Part shown: positions 42,610-51,837 of the stretch, piece after piece | Position numbering within the stretch: position 1 is the stretch's first letter | Layout: every line of letters starts with the position of its first letter | DNA from: Asparagopsis taxiformis | Lineage: Eukaryota; Rhodophyta; Florideophyceae; Bonnemaisoniales; Bonnemaisoniaceae | Reading direction: 5' to 3' | NCBI GenBank assembly: GCA_030407315.1 | Contig: JALQPE010001750.1 | Span: 16,638-80,637 of the forward strand | DNA length: 64,000 nucleotides | The notes under the pieces: model-generated | Told to the model about the DNA's origin: nothing | Seen by the model: the letters and a program-made list of their open reading frames with translations, nothing else | Database searches by the model: none | Position numbers and translations under genes: made by a program

Positions 42610-45600
42610 GTGGTCCTGTTTCAGACCCCTACCGCGAACTACAAACTCGAGACCCGCGTCGGGTATAATCAACGCACGGCCACCGCGGTGACCGCCGTGC
42701 TTGATACTGGCGCAGGCCCGAGCCTCATTCGCGAAAACGTACTAGGCGCCGACTGGAAGCGCCACGCTACGCCGCCGACGCTGCGCTGCGCGATTATCGA
42801 CGCGAACGGACGACGCCTCGCGCCAAACGCGTCGCTGCGACTTAGCGTTTTTCTAGGTGCCCGAGCGCATCTCCAAACCTTTTTGGTGATGCCACGCTTA
42901 TCCGTCCCATGTATCTTGGGAGCAGACTTCATCGACCGCGTAGTCGAAATTATCTACACTGGACCGCAGCGCGCGTTGCGAACCCGCTATGGCGACCACG
43001 TCCCGATGCTTCCGCGTACGCCGACGAAACCGCGCCGCGCGCCGACCGCGAAGACGACCCGACCCACAAGCTTCGCGCCTATTCGCGCTGCGCGCCGCAC
43101 ATCGATTCCGCCGAACGCGTCGCGAGCGATCGACGTTACCACGAGCGCTGAAGGGCGCTGCATCATAGTTCCCGCGACTAACCTCTACGCGCAGAAACTA
43201 CTCCGTTTAACCAACGGGGAGACGCTGGTTCGAAGGAATGTACCCTTCCGAGTACAGGTACACAACGCTGGCACTCGTCTACAAGTATTGCCCAAAGGCA
43301 TGAAGGTAGGCACCGCCGTGCCCAACCCCGTGGGATGTCTACAAGTCGCTCAGGAAGCGCCGGACCCGCAAGACCGACCGCCCGACGACGCGACGCGACG
43401 CAACGTTACGACACCGCCGGACCCGCGCGAGACCGACGAAACTGCGAGCGCGACGCCGTCTTGGGAAGAACTCTTACGCGCGACGCTACGCGACGAGCGA
43501 GTAGACGACGACCTGCACGCGGAAATTATCGAGATGCTACGAAAGCATGAGCGCATGTGGAGCGGCACGCTGGGAGCCATTCACGCGACGGAGCACCGCA
43601 TCGAGCTGGTTCCGGGGGCGACCCCCGTGAACCAACCGCCGTATCGCGCCGGACACGCGTCGCGCGAGATTATCCGTACGCAAGTGGAGAAGATGCTCCG
43701 CGCTGGGGTAATCGAACCCGCTACGTCGGAATGGGCGAGCCCGGTCGTGGTCGTACCTAAGAAGGACGGGACCTCCCGCTTCTGCATTGACTACCGCCGC
43801 TTGAACGCCGCCACCGTGAAGGACGCGTACCCGATTCCGCGCATGGACGATTGCGTCGATTCGCTCGGTTACGCGACAGTTTTCACGACGCTGGACTGCA
43901 ACTCGGGATACTGGCAAATCCCAGTGGCGCACGCCGACCGCGATAAGACTACGTTTACGTCGCACGTCGGTACGTACCGCTTTCGCCGCATGCCTTTCGG
44001 ACTTTCGAACGCGCCCGCGACGTTTCAGCGCGCGCTCGACATTTTGCTCGCGAACGTGAAGTGGCAACATTGCCTTGTCTACCTGGATGACGTAATCATC
44101 TTCTCCGCCGACGTAAACGCGCACGTGCACCACGTCGACGAGATACTGGGAATCCTCGGACGCGCAGGCGTTTCGCTGAAATTCGCGAAGACCGAGTTCT
44201 TCAGGCGCTCGGTGGACTACCTGGGACATACTATTTCGCCTGGAAAGCTCTCCGTACCGACGACGAAGTGCGACGCGCTGCGCGATGCGACGTACCCGAC
44301 GACGAAGACGCAGCTGAGAAGTTTCCTAGGAACTTGCAATGTATACCGCCGATTCGTCGAAAAATTCGCGTTCGTCGCGGCGCCGCTTACGCAGTTGCTA
44401 AAGAAGGACCAAGGAGACAACTTACCCGCGCCGACGCCGGAGCAAACGCGCGCGTTCGAATCATTGCGACAAGCGATGTTGTCTCCGCCAATCCTCCGTC
44501 TACCGCGCGAAGGACACCCGTATGTGCTCGATACAGACGCGTCGCAAGGGCAAATCGGATGCGCGCTACTTCAGCTAGACGCGGACGACGACGTACTACA
44601 TCCAGTCGGATACTGGTCGCGCACGCTTAACGACGCAGAGCGCAACTATTCGACGACGGAACGCGAGTGCCTCGCTGTCGTATGGGCAGTTTTGCTATTA
44701 CGCGCATATTTGGAAGGACGGAAGTTCACGGTTCGCACCGACCATAATTCGTTGCGTTGGATCCTGAACATGACGTCCGCGGAAGGACGACTCGCGCGCT
44801 GGAGATTGCGACTCGCCGAGTTCGAATTCGACGTCGAATACAAAAAGGGAAAACGCCACGTTATCGCCGACGCGCTCTCGCGAATGGCCACGCGAAGCTG
44901 CGACGAGACGGAAATACCGGACGAGATACCCTGCTTCGGCGCCGCGAACATCGTCGAACCGCACGCGAACGCATGCGACCGAACCGACGCTGCGCTATTA
45001 TGCGACTACGCAGAATACTACCCGAGCTTGGCCTGCCTACTGGCAACTCGGTCGTGTATCGAGCCGCCCGTATCCACTGACGAGTGGATTCGCGAACAGG
45101 CGACGGACGAATTCTGCCAGAACGCGAGACGCGACGTCGAAACCGCGCCGCGTTCACGCTTCCATCTGTCCCCCGACGGGATACTAATGAGGACCGCTCC
45201 GCTCGACGACGCGACGCAGATAGTTGTGCCCGAAGCGATAAAAGGACGTATTCTGCGAGCGAACCATTACGCGGTAACTGCAGGGCACCCGGGCGCGCGA
45301 CGCATGTACGACGCAATTCGACGCGCGTATTACTGGCCGATGATGAGCGTAGACGTCTACACCACGGTGAGACAATGCGATGCGTGCGCGCGCAACCGCG
45401 TTACGCAATATCGCCATACGAACGCCCTGAAGCTATTCCCCGCGACGCGCCCGCTCGAAGACGTCGCTATCGATATTCTGGGACCGCTGCCCGAGACCCC
45501 GCGCCAACGCCGCTTCGTACTCGTAATCGCCGATCGCTACAGCAAGCTCCGTAGACTCATCGCGCTCGGACGCGTATCCGCGCTCGCCGTCGCAAAAGCG

Positions 45601-46767
45601 TTTTGCAGAGATTGGGTCTTCGTTTACGGACCGCCGCGCACGCTACTTTCAGATAACGGACCGCAGTTCCGCTCGAAGTTGTTTCAGGAAACGTGCGCGC
45701 TAATGGGAACGCGTAACATATTCACGACTACCTATCACCCGCAGTCGAACGGGCAGGTCGAGCGTATGAACCGTACCATCGTCGCGACGCTGCGCCACTA
45801 CGTCGACGAAGAGCGAAAGAATTGGGACGAGCACCTAGACGCGCTGGCGTACGCATACAATCGCGCGATACACCGCTCGACGAATACGTCGCCGTTCGAA
45901 CTCACGCTCACGCGCTACCCCGTATCGCTGGGGACGGAGCAGGTCGACACGATTCGCAGCACGCCGTTCCTCCGCATGGAGTTTCTTGCGAAGCTATCCG
46001 ACGCGTACGCGCGCGCCGCGAACGCGCTGAAGAAAGCGCAAGCGAGATACAAACGCGACTTCGATCGCGGCGCACGCACGGTGAACAAGAGCATCAAAGT
46101 TGGCGACCAGGTATATCTGGACACTCGCGCGGGAGCGACGACCCGAACGAAGCGCGACGACGGAACGCGCCCTTCGAAGTTGGACTATCCCGTGTCGGGA
46201 CCCTTCCCGGTCACAAGCTGCCGCGGGCACACTTACGAAATCATAATCGACGGCGTGCCCGAACTCGTCAGCTCCGATCGGATTCGCCTAGCACCGCGCA
46301 ACGCGACGCGCGCGCCGGTTACGCCAAGCGGCGAAGAAGGGGTGACTGACGCGGAGGACACAAGCGACGCAGCGCGACGTGACGAACGCGTGCTTGATGA
46401 CGCACGCAAGGTCAATCCTGAAGCAGGATATGGAACGCGGGAGTTCATGATTGACAAATTGACGGCTGAAGGTGTCGACGACACCGGAGCGCCCGTATTC
46501 CGTGTACGCTGGAAGGGCTTCTCTCCGCGCGACGACACTTGGGAGCCCGAAAGTTCGTTACCCGCGCCCATCGTTGCCCGTTTCCGCCGCGACCGTAGAC
46601 GCTCCGCCTCTGAAAACACTGCGCGCAACACCGAGATTGACGCCTCGTCACCGCGCAATCGTAGAAAGCGACCGACACGCGGCGACGCCCCACGTATAAC
46701 GCCACCAACCCGCGCGAGCGCGCGCATCGCGAGTCGACGAGCGCCTTCGCATGCACCGCGCAACTGA
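42610..46767 (+). CDS. pol: Gypsy C Pol polyprotein with chromodomain
   Basis: 1385 codons with no stop; the frame is open further upstream overlapping gag and lacks an ATG near its start, so it is probably made by -1 frameshifting from gag. Domains: protease (LDTGAGPSLI, residue ~32; ILGADFID), reverse transcriptase (LVYLDDVIIFS, Tyr near 491), RNase H (VLDTDASQGQIGCALLQ, ~640), integrase with HHCC (HYAVTAGHPGARRMYD, CDACARN, ~885-935) and the DDE triad D955, D1015 and E1051 with the standard 35-residue gap between the last two, then a chromodomain at ~1276-1335 (FRVRWKGFSPRDDTWEPES). The chromodomain would guide integration to marked chromatin. All catalytic residues are present, so it may be functional. 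Confidence 0.94.
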   Translation: MVLFQTPTANYKLETRVGYNQRTATAVTAVLDTGAGPSLIRENVLGADWKRHATPPTLRCAIIDANGRRLAPNASLRLSVFLGARAHLQTFLVMPRLSVPCILGADFIDRVVEIIYTGPQRALRTRYGDHVPMLPRTPTKPRRAPTAKTTRPTSFAPIRAARRTSIPPNASRAIDVTTSAEGRCIIVPATNLYAQKLLRLTNGETLVRRNVPFRVQVHNAGTRLQVLPKGMKVGTAVPNPVGCLQVAQEAPDPQDRPPDDATRRNVTTPPDPRETDETASATPSWEELLRATLRDERVDDDLHAEIIEMLRKHERMWSGTLGAIHATEHRIELVPGATPVNQPPYRAGHASREIIRTQVEKMLRAGVIEPATSEWASPVVVVPKKDGTSRFCIDYRRLNAATVKDAYPIPRMDDCVDSLGYATVFTTLDCNSGYWQIPVAHADRDKTTFTSHVGTYRFRRMPFGLSNAPATFQRALDILLANVKWQHCLVYLDDVIIFSADVNAHVHHVDEILGILGRAGVSLKFAKTEFFRRSVDYLGHTISPGKLSVPTTKCDALRDATYPTTKTQLRSFLGTCNVYRRFVEKFAFVAAPLTQLLKKDQGDNLPAPTPEQTRAFESLRQAMLSPPILRLPREGHPYVLDTDASQGQIGCALLQLDADDDVLHPVGYWSRTLNDAERNYSTTERECLAVVWAVLLLRAYLEGRKFTVRTDHNSLRWILNMTSAEGRLARWRLRLAEFEFDVEYKKGKRHVIADALSRMATRSCDETEIPDEIPCFGAANIVEPHANACDRTDAALLCDYAEYYPSLACLLATRSCIEPPVSTDEWIREQATDEFCQNARRDVETAPRSRFHLSPDGILMRTAPLDDATQIVVPEAIKGRILRANHYAVTAGHPGARRMYDAIRRAYYWPMMSVDVYTTVRQCDACARNRVTQYRHTNALKLFPATRPLEDVAIDILGPLPETPRQRRFVLVIADRYSKLRRLIALGRVSALAVAKAFCRDWVFVYGPPRTLLSDNGPQFRSKLFQETCALMGTRNIFTTTYHPQSNGQVERMNRTIVATLRHYVDEERKNWDEHLDALAYAYNRAIHRSTNTSPFELTLTRYPVSLGTEQVDTIRSTPFLRMEFLAKLSDAYARAANALKKAQARYKRDFDRGARTVNKSIKVGDQVYLDTRAGATTRTKRDDGTRPSKLDYPVSGPFPVTSCRGHTYEIIIDGVPELVSSDRIRLAPRNATRAPVTPSGEEGVTDAEDTSDAARRDERVLDDARKVNPEAGYGTREFMIDKLTAEGVDDTGAPVFRVRWKGFSPRDDTWEPESSLPAPIVARFRRDRRRSASENTARNTEIDASSPRNRRKRPTRGDAPRITPPTRASARIASRRAPSHAPRN

Positions 46768-46859
46768 CGCGCGGAACGGGGCTGAACACGCCAGTTCCGC
46801 CCAGCGGAACCGACGCGTAGATAAAAACGCGGGCCAAGCCTCCCATCGCCGCTTGTCGT

Positions 46860-47290
46860 TTTCGCCATGCAACCGCGCCACCGTTTGCCACGCAATCGTT
46901 TGCATCGTATGTCGCGCAACCGTTCGACGCAACGCGACCGCGCTCGACCGACGCCACGCAATCGCGTTCACCCTTCGCCGCGCTACCACGCAATCGTTGT
47001 TGTCGTTCGCCGCGTAATCGTTTTGTCGGACGCCGCGCGTTCGTTTCGTCGTTCGCCGCGTAATCGTTTTGTCGGACGCCGCGCATTCGTTTCGTCGCAC
47101 GCCGCGTAATCGTTGCGTCGGACGCCACGCAATCGTTTCGTCGCACGCCGCGCAACCGCGTCACCGAACGCTACGCAAACGTCGCATCTCGTCGAACGCC
47201 ACGCAATCGCTTCGTCGAACGCCATGTAATCGCTTCGTTGAACGCCACGCGACCGCGCTTTATCATCGCCGCGCAACGCGCACATCGTCG
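46860..47290 (+). repeat. Degenerate ~20-bp tandem repeats in the Gypsy C spacer
   Basis: About twenty imperfect units built on CGCCGCGTAATCGTTTCGT with variants (CACGCAATCG, CGAACGCCACG). They lie in the non-coding spacer between pol and the antisense ORF. The rest of 46768-48671 holds no gene; it includes A-rich lines near 47680-47810. Confidence 0.75.
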
Positions 47291-48007
47291 TTTGCCACGC
47301 AGTCGCCGAATCGTCGTTTGCACCGCGCGTAAGGCGCCAACCACGCGAGTGACTAAGCCTTTCACGAACCGAAAGCTGCGAGCTGACTCGCCGATGACGC
47401 CTGACCACCTAGGGGGCCGCAGAACGCGCTACACTCACAGTGCCTTTTTCGCGCGAAAATGGGAGCGACTCCGATAATTGACCGCACGCGATGCGCGCTG
47501 GTTGGCCCAGGCATTGTAGCCCTAGGGCTGTCCCGGAAAATTGGCCGCCTGCAAATTGCCACTGATTGGGACTGACGCATTGCGCCACTCTCGCGCGAGC
47601 GCTACACTGGAATCCGCCGCCGGCCGCCGAAAAAATCGCGCGGAAATTGCGTGCAAATGCAGCGGAATAACCGGGCCAAAAAAAATCGAGCCAAAAAAAT
47701 CGCCCAGAAATTGGGTTCGATTTTGGCCGAAAGACCGGGCCATTTGATCAAGTTAAAAATATCGGCTCAGAAATTCCACCTGGAATTTTTGGCGCCAAAT
47801 TTTTGATCAATCCATTGCTGGCCAGCCTCGCGTGTCACCGGTAGCGCGTTCTAATTGGTGCGCTTCCTGACCGCACGTATCTCGCGATCGCCGACGCATT
47901 CGGCGTATGAGGAGTGTGCAACGCAAACCGCCACCCACGTGCGCGTTCGGAGGGAACTGGCGCCGGAAAATACGCCTCGCTAGGACTATACCACCGGTAG
48001 ACTGACC

Positions 48008-48150
48008 CCCATACGCGACGAAACGCGACGAAACGCGGACGAAATGCGAACGAAGCGCGTCGAGACGCGACGAAGCGCGACGAAGCGCGTCGAAACGCGA
48101 CGAAACGCGAACGAAAACGCGACGAACGCGCGACGAACGCGCGACGATAA
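48008..48150 (+). repeat. Short tandem repeat (ACGCGACGAA family) in Gypsy C
   Basis: About fourteen units of a 9-11-bp motif, ACGCGACGAA with AAGCGCGACG variants, lying before the 3' end of the antisense ORF. Non-coding. Confidence 0.75.
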
Positions 48151-48671
48151 GCGCGACGAGAACGCACCCGTTCTGTATGCCTACCGGCCAACAGCTCTAT
48201 CCCCCTCTCTCCCGCCTCGCCCCACGCGCCCCCAACCGCGTCGCTCGCGAATTCCGAGCGTCGACGCGGTCACTGGGCAATCACCGCTTCAAGCGGCGAC
48301 TCGCGCGACGAAATTCGCACCGAACCTTGGCTAGTAGCTCCCCACCCGGACGTCCGCACGACACTCCGAGGAGCCGCTGGACGCAGCCGCAGTCGCGCGC
48401 AGTACACCGTCGAGCTTACGCATGCGCCGCAAACGCCACCCGCGCCGCGCGGACGAAAGGAAGAATGGCCAAGGCAAAGTTAACAAAACATAAGAGGTTT
48501 AATCAAGGGAGTAGAATGGACTACCGGCTAGCCCGGATTTGGACGAAGAAGCTCACTCACGTGCGTTATCCTCGCGGCGCGTGTGTCGGCTCGAAGAACT
48601 GCCCGTTGCGCCGCGCGCGCGAGCACGACTTGAAGCCGTGTCTGCTTGGTGATTGCGTCGTCGCTCGGAGT

Positions 48672-51476
48672 TCAGCACGCGCACGACGCGCCCGTCTTGC
48701 ACGCCGAGGCGCAAGGGAGGAACGCCGGGACGTGCAGCCGCAGCGGCCGCCGCGCGAGTGCGAGTCGTGGGACGCGCACCACCGCGACCGATGCACCACC
48801 TCCCCCTTCCGCTCCCTCGTTAAGACCGCTGACCGACTGCGTCTCGCTGTTAGACACCACCCCCGCCGCAGACGTTTCGGGCGACCGCTGCACTAAGCCA
48901 ACGATATCATTCAGAGTCGTGCCGAGGCGATGCGTGCGTTCGATCGTATCCTGGATCCTACGAACGGTCTCTCGTTCACGCGCAGTATACACCCGACGCA
49001 CCGCAGCAACACGCTCCGCGCCCCGTTGACGTTCGCCTGCGAGATTCGCTTCGACATCGCTAAGCGCGCGTTCCGCCCGTTCCTGCGCCGAAGTAGCAGC
49101 CTCACAACGTTCTTGGAGGGTCGTGATCATCGCGCGATTGCCGCTGGCAGCCCGTTCGTAATTCGCCACGCGTTCTTGCAAGTCGCCGATGTCCTTGTGC
49201 ATCCGCTCGATCCGCGTCGCATCTTCCCCGGCCTTGCGCTCTAACGTCGCCTCACTTCCAGCCGCGTCCTTAAGTGTCTTTTTAGCCTCGTGCACGAGAC
49301 TCACCGCTTCGTCGCGCGTTGCGTTCGCTTTGGTAAGGCGCGCCGCAGCGTCGTCGCGCGCTTGTGCAATCGTCGTCACCCGCGCCAGCGCCTCGTCACG
49401 GCTCTGCTCGACCGATGTCAGACGCGCCAGCGCTTCGCTGCGGCCCTCCACAGCGGAAGCCATTCGCGCCAAAGCGTCGTCGCGAGCCCCTTCGAGCAAC
49501 GCCACGCGCGCCAACGCCTCCTCCCGGCCCTTTTCGGCGGCGGCAAGCTGGCCCCGCAACACGTTCGCGTCTGATTCGGCCAAAACATCACCCGCCTCGT
49601 TGACAGCGGCCGCCGCGTCACTTTCCGCCACGTTATCAGCCGTTGCGTCGCCTGCGCCCGTGCGGCTGCCCGCAGCAGCACCGTCACCCGCGCCGCTCTT
49701 CGCCGCGCTGCTGACCGCCGCCCCGCCGTCGCCCGCACTGCTGGACGCCACAGCCCCGCCGTGGCCGGAAGACGCCGCTTTCAAGTCCTGCAACTCGTTG
49801 TAAACCTTCACGTACTCCGCGCGCAGCGCCGCGTCGAGTCGCTCGACGTCGATGGGATCGCGCGGCGGCTCGGAGAAAAGGGAATACCGGCCGTCTCGGA
49901 AGCGCCGACGTTCGATCGCCAACAACGCCGCCATGCCAAGGTACTGCGCATACTCGCGCGAATCGGTCGCGCGCATAACGTGCAGTTCGTTAGTTGATAG
50001 CGCGGATAACACGGCATCAACGGTAACGACATCGCGCGCTTCTAAATTCGCAAACGCGTCGCGCGACGGATTGCGCGGCGACTTGAGAAGGAGATGTGGA
50101 ATTTCAGTATGCCGGTGAACGCCAAGCGAACCATGCGCCCAGTCGACGACGCCGCGCTCCGCGCTCCAGGGCAACCATTGCCCGCCCTCCTTGAAGTCCA
50201 TGCCAGGCGCGAGATCGAAAACCGGAGTTTCGTCCCACGCGCACGCGCGATGCTCCGTCAGGAGACTCTCGAGGTGCGCCGCCGTATACGTTCCGCCCCG
50301 CACGATCGCCGAAACGCCGACGCGCTCGATTCCCGCGATCAGTTTTTCGTTTAAGCGCAAGAAGCGGCGCTCGACGTAAGCGACGTGAAGCCGCGCGGCG
50401 GCAACCATCACCACCCACTCGCTCAGAGCGATAGCCCAGAAATACGAACGAGCCTCGACCGGAACGTCGCGCCCGAGCAGTACCGACGGCGCGTAATGGA
50501 ACACGCAGGGAAGCGGCACCGACAACGAGTCGGGCGCTTCCGGCCAATCGCGCGCATCGTAACGCGGGAAGAAAGCGGCGACGCGGTCATCAGGAAACTC
50601 GCGAAATTCGATATCGCGATACGTAACGAAGTAGCCCGACGTGCGCCGCAAACGCAACTCGCGCCGCGCTTCCGGGCGCATATCCGCGTTAAGGAACCAT
50701 GGCACGCTCGCCTCCCCTTCGTGCTCGACGTCGTTCCACGGAACGCCGCCGTCAAGTAAGAAGCCCGCACTGGGCGCCGCGGCCCATGGATCGACTCGCG
50801 CAAATTCGTCGCGACGCATCACGCGCAACCGGGCCAAGTAGCGTACGAGTCGTTCGTCGGCTTCGTCCTCGAGAAAATACGCGTCGCACGGTAAGTTCGC
50901 GGGGACCGCCAAATCGCACGACGCCGATTCGCGCCGCGCGTCCCACACCGCTTGCGCGTCCTTGTGGCCGGATAACACGGCATAGCGCGATACATCAGCA
51001 ATGCGCGTCCACTGAAAGCGCTGCGGGTAGAAGTGGCGACGGCCCAATTCCGCCCACGTCGGCATAGGGCGTGGCATGAAACGGAACGCGATCGGGTCGT
51101 CGTAGCGCGCGCGCGGAATCGACTCGGGAGCGTCTTGCGCGGCCGACCGAAGCGAAACGGACGCAGGCGCAGGAACCGAACGAAGCGGGACGCCGCTCCC
51201 GGAACGCGCAACAGACGCAGAAGTTGGAGTCGCGGTCGCATCCACCGTAGCGACAACGTCAGACGACGCGACGACGCCACGGCCGCTCGCGGTTACGGGT
51301 ACGGTTGAGGAGGATGCTTGCGCCATGGACATGTAATAGGGACTCTCCGGGCTTGAAAGAGAAGGAAACGCGATGCGCGCAGGGCGAGGAGACGCGTTCG
51401 TGGGCGTCGACGGTTCGTCGCGAGGCGCAGCGCCGGCGCGAAGCCAACTCGGCAGAGCGTTATTATCGCGCGACAT
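48672..51476 (-). CDS. Antisense ORF of Gypsy C, large coiled-coil protein
   Basis: A 934-aa open frame on the strand opposite to gag/pol, between pol and the 3' LTR, with an ATG at 51476. Residues 1-110 are disordered and S/P/A-rich. About 120-560 read as a folded domain I do not recognise (PMPTWAELGRRHFYPQRF, WFLNADMRPEARRELRL, SYFWAIALSEWVVMVAAARL). An alanine/glycine linker follows, then about 650-870 a long coiled coil with a repeated pattern (REEALARVALLEGARDDALA, RSEALARLTSVEQSRDEALA). The C-terminal 60 residues are low-complexity with several cysteines. Codon use is as CG-rich as the rest of Gypsy C. A 2.8-kb frame without stops in such CG-rich DNA could partly reflect base composition, but the folded region looks like real protein. 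Confidence 0.62.
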   Translation of the reverse strand: MSRDNNALPSWLRAGAAPRDEPSTPTNASPRPARIAFPSLSSPESPYYMSMAQASSSTVPVTASGRGVVASSDVVATVDATATPTSASVARSGSGVPLRSVPAPASVSLRSAAQDAPESIPRARYDDPIAFRFMPRPMPTWAELGRRHFYPQRFQWTRIADVSRYAVLSGHKDAQAVWDARRESASCDLAVPANLPCDAYFLEDEADERLVRYLARLRVMRRDEFARVDPWAAAPSAGFLLDGGVPWNDVEHEGEASVPWFLNADMRPEARRELRLRRTSGYFVTYRDIEFREFPDDRVAAFFPRYDARDWPEAPDSLSVPLPCVFHYAPSVLLGRDVPVEARSYFWAIALSEWVVMVAAARLHVAYVERRFLRLNEKLIAGIERVGVSAIVRGGTYTAAHLESLLTEHRACAWDETPVFDLAPGMDFKEGGQWLPWSAERGVVDWAHGSLGVHRHTEIPHLLLKSPRNPSRDAFANLEARDVVTVDAVLSALSTNELHVMRATDSREYAQYLGMAALLAIERRRFRDGRYSLFSEPPRDPIDVERLDAALRAEYVKVYNELQDLKAASSGHGGAVASSSAGDGGAAVSSAAKSGAGDGAAAGSRTGAGDATADNVAESDAAAAVNEAGDVLAESDANVLRGQLAAAEKGREEALARVALLEGARDDALARMASAVEGRSEALARLTSVEQSRDEALARVTTIAQARDDAAARLTKANATRDEAVSLVHEAKKTLKDAAGSEATLERKAGEDATRIERMHKDIGDLQERVANYERAASGNRAMITTLQERCEAATSAQERAERALSDVEANLAGERQRGAERVAAVRRVYTARERETVRRIQDTIERTHRLGTTLNDIVGLVQRSPETSAAGVVSNSETQSVSGLNEGAEGGGGASVAVVRVPRLALARRPLRLHVPAFLPCASACKTGASCAC

Positions 51477-51673
51477 CACGAAAAGCGAGCGCGTGTGGCG
51501 TTAACGGAGCGAACGCGCGCGGAATGGAGAAGAAGGATGGAATGGAGACAGAAGGATGGAAGAGAAGCAGAAGGATGGAAGAGAAGAAGAAGATTGGAAG
51601 AGGAGAACAAGACAGAAGAGAGCTGAAGGTGTGCACAAGAACGTTACGCGCGAGGACGCGCTGTGAAGTTAGT

Positions 51674-51837
51674 CGGGGGGAGTGTGGTGCAATTTAAGTT
51701 GGTCGATGGAACCGATGCGAGCGCGCGCGTTTACGTTAGTCCGCAAGCATCCGTTTGAGTTAGTTTAGTAAGCGAGCGTACGCGTGGCGCCTTGATTACG
51801 TGTCACGGAGCGTCAATGCGAGCGCGTGCGCGCGTAC
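51674..51837 (+). repeat. Polypurine tract and truncated 3' LTR of Gypsy C
   Basis: CGGGGGGAG at 51674-51682 directly precedes TGTGGTGC, the LTR start. The following 155 bp match 39096-39250 with one difference and then stop abruptly at 51837, where unrelated coding sequence begins. About 650 bp of LTR are missing. Purine-rich imperfect repeats (AGAAGGATGG family) lie just upstream at 51520-51600. Confidence 0.88.

Larger units (their letters stand above)
39096..51837 (+). mobile_element. Gypsy C: chromodomain Ty3/Gypsy retrotransposon, nearly intact
   Basis: A 12.7-kb element with 5' LTR (about 809 bp), primer-binding site, open gag, one open 1385-codon pol, about 1.9 kb of repeat-rich spacer, a 934-aa antisense ORF, a polypurine tract and a 3' LTR truncated to 155 bp. 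The two LTR pieces differ at one position (39230 versus 51817). It is strikingly rich in CG dinucleotides compared with Gypsy B and the host genes. Confidence 0.88.

Noticed and set aside
43537..44229. A 230-codon minus-strand frame within Gypsy C pol, and many others in 40400-47400.
   Set aside because: CG-rich codons leave few stops in every frame; these are shadows of gag and pol.
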